Origin: an uncultured Paracoccaceae bacterium
Lineage (GTDB): Bacteria > Pseudomonadota > Alphaproteobacteria > Rhodobacterales > Rhodobacteraceae
DNA length: 64,000 bases
Reading direction: 5' to 3'
Assembly: GCA_947489705.1 (NCBI GenBank)
Contig: CANLEQ010000001.1
Span: forward strand, 248,001-312,000
In this document: piece after piece, positions 31,345-40,000 of the stretch
How the letters are laid out: every line of letters begins with the position of its first letter
Numbering within the stretch: position 1 is the first letter of the stretch
Notes under the pieces: generated by a model
What the model was told of the DNA's origin: nothing
Database searches by the model: none
The model's input: the letters and a program-made list of their open reading frames with translations, nothing else
Translations under genes and position numbers: made by a program

Positions 31345-32505
31345 TCATGGCGATCCCTCCTTCAACAGATCGTCGCGCCCGAGCGTGAAACCCGACGCGA
31401 TCCAGCGGCTCTCCATCTCGCGCAGGGCCGCGCCGATCTCGGGGCCCGCGAGGTGCCCCGCGAGATCGGAGCCGCGCACCGGGAATTTTGCTCCCGCCCC
31501 GCGCGCGATCCTATCCTCCAGATCCGCCGGCAGAAGCGCGTCGAACCGCGCGGCCCGCAACAGCTCCACGTCGCGCGCGATGTCCGGACCATGCCGCCAG
31601 GCGAGCTCGGCCGCGCCGGCTGTGTCGTCCACGGCACGCGCCAGCAGGTCGAGCCGCGTGGTCTCGGCCCGCGACAACCGCAACCGTCCGGCCGCATCCT
31701 CGCCGCCCAGCGCCACGAGCCGGCGCATCGCCTCCGGCGCGCGGCCCGCAAGCCCCTCGAGATGCACGAGGACGGCCAGCATCGCGACCCCCGCGCCGGG
31801 CAGGATCCGCGCGAGGATCCCCGCCTGCGCCATCGCGCCGATCGACGGGGCGGGGTCGGGCGCGCACAGCATCTTGCGCATCTCGGCGCCGATCCGTTCG
31901 GCCGACAGACGCTCCAGCCCCTCGGCGAGCTCCGCGCAGGCCGCCAATGCCTCGGCATCGAGCCCCTCTTCCGCGCCGCCATACCAGGCATGGAACCGGA
32001 AATAGCGCAGGATCCTGAGGTAATCCTCGGCGATCCGGCCCCGCGGCTCGCCGACGAAACGCACCCGCCGCGCCATGAGGTCGCCGAGACCGCCCAAGGG
32101 ATCGATCACTTTGCCGTCCGCATCGGCGTAAAGGGCGTTCATGGTGAAATCGCGCCGCGCCGCGTCGTCCTCGATCCGGTCGGAAAACGCCACGACGGCG
32201 CGGCGCCCATCGGTCTCGACATCCTTGCGGAACGTCGTGACCTCATAGCCCGTGCCCTCCGCGACGATCGTGACCGTGCCGTGGTCGATGCCGGTCGGGA
32301 TCGCCTTCACGCCGGCGGCGGCGGCGAGCTCCATTACCCTTTCGGGGCGCGCATCGGTGGCGATATCGACATCGCCCGCCGCCTCGCCCAGCGCCGCGTT
32401 GCGCACGCAGCCGCCCACGACCAGCGCGCGATGCCCCGCCCCCGCCAGCAGTCCCAGCACCGCCTGCGCGCCCGGATCGTGCCGCCAGGGACCGTCAAGG
32501 ATCAT
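31345..32505 (-). CDS. cca: CCA tRNA nucleotidyltransferase
   Basis: Adds or repairs the 3' CCA of tRNAs; a poly(A) polymerase-like activity is the alternative for this class II fold. The 386 residues contain VVGGCVRNAALGE, the catalytic DVDIATDA, RRDFTMNALYAD, and the ERIGAEMRKML helix region. Alphaproteobacteria usually have one such enzyme. Its start overlaps the nudL stop by four bases (ATGA). It is followed 45 bases later by the ABC exporter gene. Confidence 0.93.
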   Translation of the reverse strand: MILDGPWRHDPGAQAVLGLLAGAGHRALVVGGCVRNAALGEAAGDVDIATDARPERVMELAAAAGVKAIPTGIDHGTVTIVAEGTGYEVTTFRKDVETDGRRAVVAFSDRIEDDAARRDFTMNALYADADGKVIDPLGGLGDLMARRVRFVGEPRGRIAEDYLRILRYFRFHAWYGGAEEGLDAEALAACAELAEGLERLSAERIGAEMRKMLCAPDPAPSIGAMAQAGILARILPGAGVAMLAVLVHLEGLAGRAPEAMRRLVALGGEDAAGRLRLSRAETTRLDLLARAVDDTAGAAELAWRHGPDIARDVELLRAARFDALLPADLEDRIARGAGAKFPVRGSDLAGHLAGPEIGAALREMESRWIASGFTLGRDDLLKEGSP

Positions 32506-33089
32506 CGCGCCAGCCTTTCGGCAAGACCGTGCAGGATCCGCGCCGTCGCGCCCCAGATGTAATAGGGCCCGTAGGGCACCGCATAATAGCGCCGCGTCTG
32601 GCCGCGCCAGTCGCGCTCCTCCACGCGGAAATTGCCGGGATCGGTGACGAACGCCATCGGCACGCGAAAGATCTCGGCCACCTCGCCGGGTTCGGGCCGC
32701 TCGTCGAAGGGCCGCGTGACCAGCGCTACGACCGGCGTCATGGAATACCCCGTCACCGTCTCATGCCGCGGCAACTCGCCCAGGACCTCCACGGCATCGC
32801 CCGGCAGGCCGATCTCCTCATGCGCCTCGCGAAGGGCGGCGGCGGTCGCATCCGCGTCTCCGGGGTCGATCCGGCCGCCGGGAAAGGCGATCTGGCCGGG
32901 ATGCTGGCTGAGCGTCGCGGAGCGTTTGGTCAGGATCAGCGTGCCGCTCGCGGCGCAGACCGGAATCAGCACGCCCGCCCCGCGCAGCCTGGCGGCCTGC
33001 GGGGCGGCGTCGCGGTTCAGATCGAAATCCGACGATGGCCCCGTCTCGCGGGCGAGTGCCGCCCGCAAGCGGGCGCCCCACTCATCCAT
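32502..33089 (-). CDS. nudL: CoA pyrophosphatase, Nudix family
   Basis: Predicted to hydrolyse CoA and its derivatives to 4'-phosphopantetheine and 3',5'-ADP. The 195 residues contain the NudL/NUDT7-type marker LTKRSATLSQHPGQIAFPGG and a Nudix box GGRIDPGDADATAAALREA-HEEIGL in which the first conserved Glu is replaced by Asp (PGDAD). The proximal segment HPGQIAFPGG is diagnostic of CoA pyrophosphatases. It overlaps hslO upstream by eight bases and cca downstream by four. Confidence 0.9.
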   Translation of the reverse strand: MDEWGARLRAALARETGPSSDFDLNRDAAPQAARLRGAGVLIPVCAASGTLILTKRSATLSQHPGQIAFPGGRIDPGDADATAAALREAHEEIGLPGDAVEVLGELPRHETVTGYSMTPVVALVTRPFDERPEPGEVAEIFRVPMAFVTDPGNFRVEERDWRGQTRRYYAVPYGPYYIWGATARILHGLAERLAR

Positions 33090-34086
33090 CGGTGCCCGAC
33101 GACGCCTCGGCCTCGAAGCCGAGCGTCCGGGGATCGAACTCGTAATGCGCGCCGCAGAACTGGCAATCTGCGGTGACGATCCCCTCGTCGGTGGTCATGT
33201 GGCCGATATCCTTGGCCGAATAGATCGACAGGCTCTGCCGGACGCGATCGGCCGAACAGGTGCAGCCGAAGCTGACCGGCTGGGCGTCGAAGACCCGCGG
33301 CTTTTCCTCGTGGAAGAGCCGCACCAGAAGATCCGTCGGCTCGACATGCGGGCCGATGAGCTCGGTCTCCTCGACCGTGTCGAGCAGCAGGTTCGCGCGG
33401 TTCCAGTTCTCGGCCTCGTCGCCGTCAAGCACGTCCTCGGGCCGCATGAGCCCCGCATCCCCCGACCCGCCTTCGCCGCCCGCCATCAGCGGCGAGGCCT
33501 TGGGCATGTGCTGGAGCATGATGCCGCCGGCCCGCCACTGGCTCTCGGCGCCGGGCTGCTGCGCCTGGCCGAAGGCCAGCGCGAACCGCGACGGAAGCTG
33601 CTCGGATTGCGCGAAATAGGTCTCGGCGCAGGACGAAAGCGACCCGCCAGCGATGGGCGTGATCCCCTGATAGGGATGCGTGCCGTCGCCCTGATCCATC
33701 AGCACCGCGAAATAGCCCTTGCCAATCTGCGAAAACGGATCGGCCCCCGATTGCAGCCGCTCCTCGTCGTAGCTCGCATAGGCGCGGATCCGCGCCGGCG
33801 TGCCGTCGTCTCCGGGCGCGTAGTAATCCGTCGCGATCAGGCGCGCGGGCCCGTCGCCGCGCACCTGCAGCGACAGCTTCCAGCGCAGCTTGATCGTCTG
33901 CCCGATCAGCGCGGTCAGCAACGTCGCCTCGGCGACCAGGGCCTCGATCTCGGGGGGATAGTCGTGCTGCGCCAGCACCTGCTGCAACGTGGTGTCGAGC
34001 CGCGCCACGCGGCCGCGGATATCCGAGGCGTCGAGCTGGAAGGGCAGGACGGTATCGTCCCAGGCGATCTGCTTTCCGAGGGTCAT
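33082..34086 (-). CDS. hslO: Redox-regulated chaperone Hsp33
   Basis: Holdase activated by oxidation plus unfolding; protects proteins during oxidative stress. The 334 residues end in a zinc-binding redox switch with CTC in GCTCSADRV and CQFC in CQFCGAHYEF, giving the expected CxC and CxxC pairs. An insertion of acidic and Gly-rich sequence (about 190-225) is longer than in E. coli, a feature often seen in alphaproteobacteria. The ATG at 34086 has AAAGGAAG upstream. It heads the hslO-nudL-cca-ABC-rlmD-like operon. Confidence 0.93.
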   Translation of the reverse strand: MTLGKQIAWDDTVLPFQLDASDIRGRVARLDTTLQQVLAQHDYPPEIEALVAEATLLTALIGQTIKLRWKLSLQVRGDGPARLIATDYYAPGDDGTPARIRAYASYDEERLQSGADPFSQIGKGYFAVLMDQGDGTHPYQGITPIAGGSLSSCAETYFAQSEQLPSRFALAFGQAQQPGAESQWRAGGIMLQHMPKASPLMAGGEGGSGDAGLMRPEDVLDGDEAENWNRANLLLDTVEETELIGPHVEPTDLLVRLFHEEKPRVFDAQPVSFGCTCSADRVRQSLSIYSAKDIGHMTTDEGIVTADCQFCGAHYEFDPRTLGFEAEASSGTDG

Positions 34087-34168
34087 GGGCTTCCTTTGGC
34101 GGGCGGGTCTTGGCATACCGGCCCTATATAGGGCCCTCGGCCCGCCGCTTGAACCCCGGAGGCCAGCC

Positions 34169-34615
34169 ATGACCCGCCGCTTCGGAGATCCGCCGCACCG
34201 GGGCCGAACCTATGCCGCGCGCCCGGGGGCCTATGCGGTGCTGCTCAGGGGCGCGCATGTCCTGCTGACCTGCCAGCTCTCGCCGCGATTCGAATACCAG
34301 CTTCCGGGCGGCGGCATCGATCCCGGCGAACAGCCGCTGAGCGCACTTCACCGCGAGGTCTACGAGGAAACCGGCTGGCGCATCTCCCGGCCGCGCCGGC
34401 TCGGCGCATTCCGCCGCTTCGTTTACATGCCGGACTACGGCTTCCACGCGGAAAAGGTCTGCCACGTCTACCTCGCGCGCCCCACGCTGCATCTGGGCCC
34501 GCCCACGGAACCCGATCACCGCGCCGTCTGGATGCGGTCGGACGCGGCGGCGGCGCTGCTCGGCAATCGCGGCGATGCGCATTTCCTGACGAATGCGCTT
34601 CAGGCGGAATCCTGA
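34169..34615 (+). CDS. Nudix hydrolase
   Basis: A 148-residue Nudix protein of unknown substrate. The box GGGIDPGEQPLSALHREV-YEETGW fits the consensus exactly, and it is preceded by FEYQLPGGG. GGAGG stands six bases before the ATG at 34169. It is divergent from hslO and its last 16 bases overlap the 3' end of the convergent REC-PP2C gene. Confidence 0.88.
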   Translation: MTRRFGDPPHRGRTYAARPGAYAVLLRGAHVLLTCQLSPRFEYQLPGGGIDPGEQPLSALHREVYEETGWRISRPRRLGAFRRFVYMPDYGFHAEKVCHVYLARPTLHLGPPTEPDHRAVWMRSDAAAALLGNRGDAHFLTNALQAES

Positions 34616-35892
34616 AACTCGATCAGCGCGGCCGAAACGTCATCGGGCAGGTCGCGGTCGTCGACCATCATGCCAAGTTCCCAGCGCAGCGCCGCGAGCA
34701 GCCGGTCGCCCCGCTCGCCATTGTGCCGCGCGATGAGCGCCGCGAGCCCGTCCTCGTCGAGCTGCCCGCCATCTGGGTCCGGGCATTCGGTGAACCCGTC
34801 GGAATAGAGCAGCACCCGCTCGCCGGGCCCGAGCCGGATCTCGAAATCGTCGTATTGCGCGTCCTCGATCAGGCCGATCGGAAAACCCCCGTGCCCCACG
34901 AAACTTACCTCGCCCCCGGCCGAGATCAGCGCCGGATGCGGGTGCCCGGCCTGACAGATCGTCACCGTCCGGGTCCGGAGATCGATATCGGCGATCGCGA
35001 TGGTGAAGTAATGCTCGGTATCGACCTCGGCCATGAACATCGCGTTGAGCCGGCGGCAGATCTCGCTCGGGGGCAGCATGTAGATCCCGTCCCCGGACCG
35101 CTCGAGCGCCACGTTCGTGCCCGGCCGCTCCCCCGAGAGCCACGAATCGAGCCGCGCCGTGATCAGCGCCGAGGCGATCCCGTGCCCCGAGACGTCGAGC
35201 GAGAAGATCCCGACGCGGTCCTTCGAATACCGGATCTCGCCCACCAGGTCGCCGCCCACATGGCCGCTCGATTGCAGCATGTACGACAGCGACGCGCCGC
35301 CGATCCTGGTCGAGGTGCGCGGGACGAGCGACATCTGGAGCTTGCGCGCCTCGATCAGGTCGCGGTCGAGAACCTCGTTGATGGCGCGCATCTCGTCGAG
35401 GGTGCGGTTGACCAGCCGGTTCTTCTCGACCAGTTCGCGCTCGATCGACAAGAGCCGCTCGCCTGCCGACAACCGGCCGCGCAATTCCTCCCCGCTGATC
35501 GGCTTCGACAGGAAGTCGTCGGCCCCTTCGCGCAGCGCGCGGGCAAGCTCGCCCTTCTCCGACTTCGAGGTGAGGACGATGAAATAGATGTACTTGTCCC
35601 CCTGCGCCGCGCGCAGGTCCCGGCAGAGGTCGAGCCCGGAATTGCCCGGCATGACCCAATCGCTCAGCACGATGTCCGGCGGCGTGGCAAGACAGATCTC
35701 GAGCGCGGCCTCGGCGCTGTCGGCCTCCATCACCTCGTAGCGCGGATCGTCGAGCGCGCTGCGCAGCAGACGACGCTGCAACCGGCTGTCGTCCACGACC
35801 AGCAACTTGATCGTCTCGCGTCCGACATCGCGGTCGTCGGCGTCGATCCGTGAGGCATTGCTCGATTTCAATGGACGATCCTGCTGAAACAA
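34600..35892 (-). CDS. Response regulator with PP2C/SpoIIE-type phosphatase output
   Basis: A 430-residue signalling protein. The N-terminal receiver domain (about 28-145) has acidic pocket VVDDS, phospho-acceptor D78 in VLSDWVMPG and conserved Lys in LSKPIS. A helical linker (about 150-195) leads into a SpoIIE/RsbU-like phosphatase domain with GGDLVGEIRY, LDVSGHGIASALIT and a late YSDGFTEC and DDVSAALIEF. Such proteins dephosphorylate STAS anti-anti-sigma factors in partner-switching systems; RbaY of Rhodobacter capsulatus is a comparable architecture. No STAS or anti-sigma kinase gene is in the window. Divergent from the Hpt gene. Confidence 0.92.
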   Translation of the reverse strand: MFQQDRPLKSSNASRIDADDRDVGRETIKLLVVDDSRLQRRLLRSALDDPRYEVMEADSAEAALEICLATPPDIVLSDWVMPGNSGLDLCRDLRAAQGDKYIYFIVLTSKSEKGELARALREGADDFLSKPISGEELRGRLSAGERLLSIERELVEKNRLVNRTLDEMRAINEVLDRDLIEARKLQMSLVPRTSTRIGGASLSYMLQSSGHVGGDLVGEIRYSKDRVGIFSLDVSGHGIASALITARLDSWLSGERPGTNVALERSGDGIYMLPPSEICRRLNAMFMAEVDTEHYFTIAIADIDLRTRTVTICQAGHPHPALISAGGEVSFVGHGGFPIGLIEDAQYDDFEIRLGPGERVLLYSDGFTECPDPDGGQLDEDGLAALIARHNGERGDRLLAALRWELGMMVDDRDLPDDVSAALIEFQDSA

Positions 35893-35919
35893 CTAGCCGC
35901 CGTTTGTCTCCGAGAAGGT

Positions 35920-35957
35920 TTAAGGTGGCGTAAATGGCCGCGCTAACGTTGCGTTAA
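35920..35957. promoter_or_regulatory. Two CtrA-like boxes between the REC-PP2C and Hpt genes
   Basis: The CtrA consensus is TTAA-N7-TTAA. At 35920-35934 the sequence is TTAA-N7-TAAA and at 35943-35957 it is CTAA-N7-TTAA, each with one mismatch and spaced 23 bases apart, inside a 107-base divergent intergenic region. TTAA is rare in this GC-rich window. Confidence 0.5.
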
Positions 35958-35999
35958 TCCGGTGCTGTCACACTCCGCGCATAAGTCGGAGGCGGGAAC

Positions 36000-36314
36000 A
36001 TGATCGACTGGAACCATGTCGACGAACTGGAACAGCAATTGGGGCCGGGCGGCCTCGACGAAGTGCTCGCCATTTTCCTGGAAGAAACCGCGCCCGTGAT
36101 CGACGGCCTCCGCCCCGACGCCGACACCCTTGCCGCGGACCTCCACTTCATCAAGGGCAGCGCGGCGAATATGGGGTTCATCAGGCTCATGCGCCACTGC
36201 GAGGCCGGCGGCGCCCAGGTGCAGGCCGGCGAGCCCGTCGATATCGCCGCGATCGCCGAATGCTTTACCAATTCCTGCCGGGAATTCCGCGAGCGAAAGG
36301 GCGCTATTGCCTGA
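36000..36314 (+). CDS. Hpt-domain histidine phosphotransfer protein
   Basis: A 104-residue single-domain phosphotransfer protein. The phospho-accepting His is H49 in DLHFIKGSAANMGF, matching the HxxKGS motif, in a four-helix arrangement. It is divergent from the REC-PP2C gene and separated from it by only 107 bases, so it may pass phosphate to or from that receiver. The hybrid kinase at 18.6 kb, whose receiver could feed an Hpt protein, is the only kinase in the window. Confidence 0.9.
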   Translation: MIDWNHVDELEQQLGPGGLDEVLAIFLEETAPVIDGLRPDADTLAADLHFIKGSAANMGFIRLMRHCEAGGAQVQAGEPVDIAAIAECFTNSCREFRERKGAIA

Positions 36315-36323
36315 GAGCCGGCT

Positions 36324-37571
36324 TCAGACCAGGAATTCCGACAGCGTCCGGTCGTCCGTGATGTCGCGATAGACGAAATCCGCGGCATCCAGCCGCTCGA
36401 ACAGAGTCGTGAAATTCGCCGGGTCGTCGGTCTCGATGCCGATGAGCACGGAGCCGAAATTGCGCGCCGACTTCTTGAGATACTCGAATCGCGCGATGTC
36501 GTCGCCCGGACCCAGCAGTGCCAGGAAGTCGCGCAACGCGCCCGGACGCTGCGGCATGCGCAGGATGAAGTATTTCTTCACGCCGCCGAAGCGCAGGGCG
36601 CGTTCCTTGACCTCCGGCAGCCGTTCGAAGTCGAAATTGCCCCCCGACGTGACGCAGACGACCGACTTTCCGCGCAGATCCGCGCCCATCTCGCCCAGAA
36701 CGTCGAGCGAGAGCGCCCCCGCCGGTTCCAGCACGATGCCCTCGACGTTCAGCATCTCGATGATCGTGGCGCAGATCCGGTCCTCGGGCGCGGCCAGCAC
36801 CCGCGCCGGATCGACATGCCTCAGGATGTCGAATGTCCGCTCGCCGATGCGCGCCACGGCCGCCCCGTCCACGAAGCTGTCGACCCGGTCGAGCGAGACG
36901 AGCGATCCCCGCGCCAGCGCGGCGCTCAGGCTGGCGCCGCCCAGAGGCTCGACATAGCGGATCTCGGTCGCGGGCGCGGCATCCGCGAGATAGCGCGTGA
37001 CCCCCGCCGAGAGCCCGCCGCCGCCCACCGGCACGACCAGCATGTCGGGCGCCGTCCCGAGCTCCTCGAGGATCTCCACAGCGACGGAGCTCTGCCCCTC
37101 GATCACGTGCGGATCGTCGAAGGGCGACAGGAAATGCGCGCCCCGCTCGGCGCAGAAGGCCTGCGCGGTGCGCAGCGTGTCGTCGAAATAATCGCCGATC
37201 AGCCGGATCTCGACCGCGTCGCCGCCGAAGGTGCGCGTCTTGTCGATCTTCTGCTGCGGCGTCGTCACCGGCATGAAGATCACGCCCTTGACCCCGAAAT
37301 GCCGGCAATTGAACGCCACCCCCTGCGCGTGGTTGCCGGCACTCGCGCAGACGAAGAGCCGCGCGTCCGGATCGGCCTCGAGCGCCTTGCCCATCGCGTT
37401 GAACGCGCCGCGGATCTTGTAGGACCGGACCGGCGAGAGATCCTCGCGCTTGAGCCAGATGTCGGCGTCGTGCTTGGCGCTCAGGTAATCGTTGCGCTGC
37501 AACGGCGTCGCGGGAAACAGCCCGCGCAGGCGGGCGGTCACGGCAAGGGCGGTATCGACGAAATCGCTCAT
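36324..37571 (-). CDS. ilvA: Threonine dehydratase (threonine ammonia-lyase)
   Basis: PLP enzyme converting threonine to 2-oxobutanoate, first step of isoleucine synthesis. The 415 residues have the PLP lysine K52 in SYKIRGAFNAM, the glycine loop VPVGGGGLSAG, and a C-terminal ACT-like regulatory domain of about 85 residues (RPGALRDFLALLGPGDDI onwards; core GALRDFLALLG). The single short regulatory domain matches the Bacillus-type/alphaproteobacterial enzymes rather than the double domain of E. coli IlvA. The ATG at 37571 was chosen because upstream residues are out of family. Confidence 0.93.
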   Translation of the reverse strand: MSDFVDTALAVTARLRGLFPATPLQRNDYLSAKHDADIWLKREDLSPVRSYKIRGAFNAMGKALEADPDARLFVCASAGNHAQGVAFNCRHFGVKGVIFMPVTTPQQKIDKTRTFGGDAVEIRLIGDYFDDTLRTAQAFCAERGAHFLSPFDDPHVIEGQSSVAVEILEELGTAPDMLVVPVGGGGLSAGVTRYLADAAPATEIRYVEPLGGASLSAALARGSLVSLDRVDSFVDGAAVARIGERTFDILRHVDPARVLAAPEDRICATIIEMLNVEGIVLEPAGALSLDVLGEMGADLRGKSVVCVTSGGNFDFERLPEVKERALRFGGVKKYFILRMPQRPGALRDFLALLGPGDDIARFEYLKKSARNFGSVLIGIETDDPANFTTLFERLDAADFVYRDITDDRTLSEFLV

Positions 37572-37612
37572 GCACCGGACATGACGCCGATCGCGCCTCA
37601 GGTCAATTCGGC

Positions 37613-38341
37613 TCAGCGTGCGTGCAGCTCCCGCCCCTCGACGTAATGGCCGTAAAACGTCGTCATCAGGCAGAGCCCCACCAGCGTGACGAGCCACTGG
37701 AACGCCAGGTTCGAGATCTGCGCGACGAGGCCGAGACCCAGAGCCACCAGGATCGCCGGGATAGACGACAGAAGTGCCAGCAGGATCCCCGCGACCAGGA
37801 TCGCGCCCGTGCCGCCGGCCGTCGCGCGCCATGCCGCGCCGAAGGACAACCGCTCGTCCAGCGCGGCGGCCGGCAGGATCGGGCTCACCCGTCCCAGGAT
37901 GGCGAGCGATCCCGCGAAGGCCGCGACGTTCGCGGCGATGGCGACCGGCGTCGACTGCGTCGCCGCCGCGACGAGACCCGCGAGGAACGACAGGCCGAAA
38001 AACAGCGCCACGCCCGCGACGCCCAGCAGGATCGACCGCCAGAGATAGGCGCGGCTCGCCCGCCCGTGGTAATGCGGGACCACGCCCGACTGGATCTCGC
38101 CCAGAAGGACGTAGCGGTGCCATTGTACGGCCATCCACACGAAAGCCGCGAAATAGCCCGCGATCAACATTCCGACCGCCGTGGTCCACGGGATCGGCAG
38201 CCCCTCGTTGCGAAAGATCGCCGGCAGGATCAGCACGATCGCCAGCATCGCGGCATAGGGCAGCCCGGTGACGCGGAACGCCGCGCCGACATTGCGGGTG
38301 ATCATCGCCAGCGCATGGCGAAAGAGGTGCCAGCCCTTCAT
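37613..38341 (-). CDS. Multi-pass membrane protein of unknown function
   Basis: A 242-residue integral membrane protein with about six hydrophobic segments (roughly residues 25-45, 55-75, 100-125, 130-150, 165-195, 205-230). The sequence [10 protein letters not shown] with a following Trp-rich stretch resembles a family of uncharacterised Rhodobacterales proteins, but I cannot name it. AGGAGG lies seven bases before the ATG at 38341. It is transcribed toward ilvA, 41 bases away, and may be co-transcribed with it; it is divergent from argG. Confidence 0.8.
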   Translation of the reverse strand: MKGWHLFRHALAMITRNVGAAFRVTGLPYAAMLAIVLILPAIFRNEGLPIPWTTAVGMLIAGYFAAFVWMAVQWHRYVLLGEIQSGVVPHYHGRASRAYLWRSILLGVAGVALFFGLSFLAGLVAAATQSTPVAIAANVAAFAGSLAILGRVSPILPAAALDERLSFGAAWRATAGGTGAILVAGILLALLSSIPAILVALGLGLVAQISNLAFQWLVTLVGLCLMTTFYGHYVEGRELHAR

Positions 38342-38460
38342 TTTCGGCCTCCTGTCTCTACGCAAAGGTGTCGTCTATTCCGGTTAACGAGGGCTTGACG
38401 GCTTGCCGCTTCATATCAAAGCCGGTATCGCCACGCGACCATTCCAAGGAGACGCGCCTC

Positions 38461-39678
38461 ATGCCTTCGCCCAAGAAAGTAGTGCTCGCCTATTCCGGCG
38501 GCCTCGATACCTCGATCATCCTGAAATGGCTGATGACGGAATATGGCTGCGAGGTCGTCACCTTCACCGCCGATCTGGGCCAGGGCGAGGAGCTGGAGCC
38601 TGCGCGCAAGAAGGCCGAGCTGATGGGCGCCTCGGACATCTATATCGAGGATCTGCGCGAGGAATTCGTGCGCGACTTCGTGTTCCCGATGTTCCGCGCC
38701 AACGCGCTCTACGAGGGGCTCTACCTCCTCGGCACGTCGATCGCGCGGCCGCTGATCTCCAAACGCCTCGTCGAGATCGCCGCCGAGACGGGCGCGGATG
38801 CCGTGGCCCACGGCGCGACCGGCAAGGGCAACGACCAAGTCCGGTTCGAGCTCGCGGCCTACGCGCTCAACCCCGACATCAAGGTGATCGCCCCCTGGCG
38901 CGAATGGGATCTCAGCAGCCGGACGAAACTCATCGACTTCGCCGAAAAGCACCAGATCCAGATCGCCACCGACAAGCGCGGCGAGGCGCCGTTCTCGGTC
39001 GATGCGAACCTGCTGCACACCTCGTCGGAGGGCAAGGTGCTCGAGGATCCGGCCGTCGACGCGCCAGATTACGTCTATCAGCGCACCGTCGATCCCGAGA
39101 ACGCCCCCGATACGCCGCAATATGTCGAGGTCGGATTCGAGCGCGGCGACGCGGTCAGCATCGACGGCGAGACGATGAGCCCCGCGGCGATCCTCACGAA
39201 GCTCAACGAGATCGGCGGCGCGCATGGCTGCGGCCGGCTCGACCTCGTGGAGGGCCGCTTCGTCGGCATGAAGTCGCGCGGGATCTACGAGACGCCGGGC
39301 GGCACGCTCCTGCTCGAGGCGCATCGCGGGATCGAGCAGATCACCCTCGACCGCGGCCAGGCCCACCTCAAGGACGAGCTGATGCCGCGCTATGCCGAGC
39401 TCATCTACAACGGCTTCTGGTTCAGCCCCGAACGCGAGATGCTGCAGGCCGCGATCGACCATTCGCAGGCCCATGTGACCGGGACGGTGCGTCTGAAACT
39501 ATACAAAGGTTCGGTACGCACCGTTGGCCGGTGGAGTGATCACAGTCTTTATTCCGAGGCCCATGTGACATTCGAAGACGATGCCGGCGCCTACGACCAG
39601 AAAGATGCTGCCGGGTTTATTCAACTCAATGCCCTCCGCCTGAAGCTGCTGGCTGCCCGGGATCGTCGCCTGAAATGA
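38461..39678 (+). CDS. argG: Argininosuccinate synthase
   Basis: Condenses citrulline and aspartate with ATP in arginine synthesis. The 405 residues begin with the ATP-pyrophosphatase loop [15 protein letters not shown] and contain [27 protein letters not shown] and [14 protein letters not shown], all conserved. AAGGAGACG precedes the ATG at 38461. No argH is adjacent. A GC hairpin follows 45 bases after the stop. Confidence 0.97.
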   Translation: MPSPKKVVLAYSGGLDTSIILKWLMTEYGCEVVTFTADLGQGEELEPARKKAELMGASDIYIEDLREEFVRDFVFPMFRANALYEGLYLLGTSIARPLISKRLVEIAAETGADAVAHGATGKGNDQVRFELAAYALNPDIKVIAPWREWDLSSRTKLIDFAEKHQIQIATDKRGEAPFSVDANLLHTSSEGKVLEDPAVDAPDYVYQRTVDPENAPDTPQYVEVGFERGDAVSIDGETMSPAAILTKLNEIGGAHGCGRLDLVEGRFVGMKSRGIYETPGGTLLLEAHRGIEQITLDRGQAHLKDELMPRYAELIYNGFWFSPEREMLQAAIDHSQAHVTGTVRLKLYKGSVRTVGRWSDHSLYSEAHVTFEDDAGAYDQKDAAGFIQLNALRLKLLAARDRRLK

Positions 39679-40000
39679 GCCTTGGCGCGGGCGGATCCGC
39701 GGCCCCTTCGATCGGGTAAAGCGGCAGGCGGGCAGCACTGCCCCGCCTGCCATGGATGCGCGAGGCTTAACAGCACACGCCTCGGCACCCGTTCCGGTGG
39801 CCCCAGGCCGGTACGCTCTCGCCCGAGGGGATTGCGCTCCGGAGTCCATGCGGCTCTCGACCAATGAACACGACAAGGGTTTCCACAAAGTTTCAGTCCG
39901 GCCGCGAATTTCGCCGTCCGGCTCACCATCTCGTGACAAGGGTGCCGATCGCATTGAAACGGTGCCACCGGCCCCGCACTCTCCTGTTCGAAGGAGATCC
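39679..40000. other. 322-base intergenic region between argG and msrA
   Basis: Holds a GC-rich hairpin near its left end (39723-39751) and the msrA leader on the right with an AAGGAGATCC ribosome site. The msrA frame stays open back to 39752, but those residues show no conservation and would precede the signal peptide. No RNA gene or repeat was recognised. Confidence 0.5.
39723..39751 (+). terminator. GC hairpin after argG
   Basis: GGCAGGCGGG (39723-39732) pairs with CCCGCCTGCC (39742-39751) around a 9-base loop, 44 bases after the argG stop. There is no T run, so it is a weak terminator call. Confidence 0.5.

Noticed and set aside
38384-38398. CtrA-like TTAA-N7-TTGA upstream of argG
   Set aside because: Its second half coincides with a TTGACG that looks like a -35 box; one near-match is not enough.
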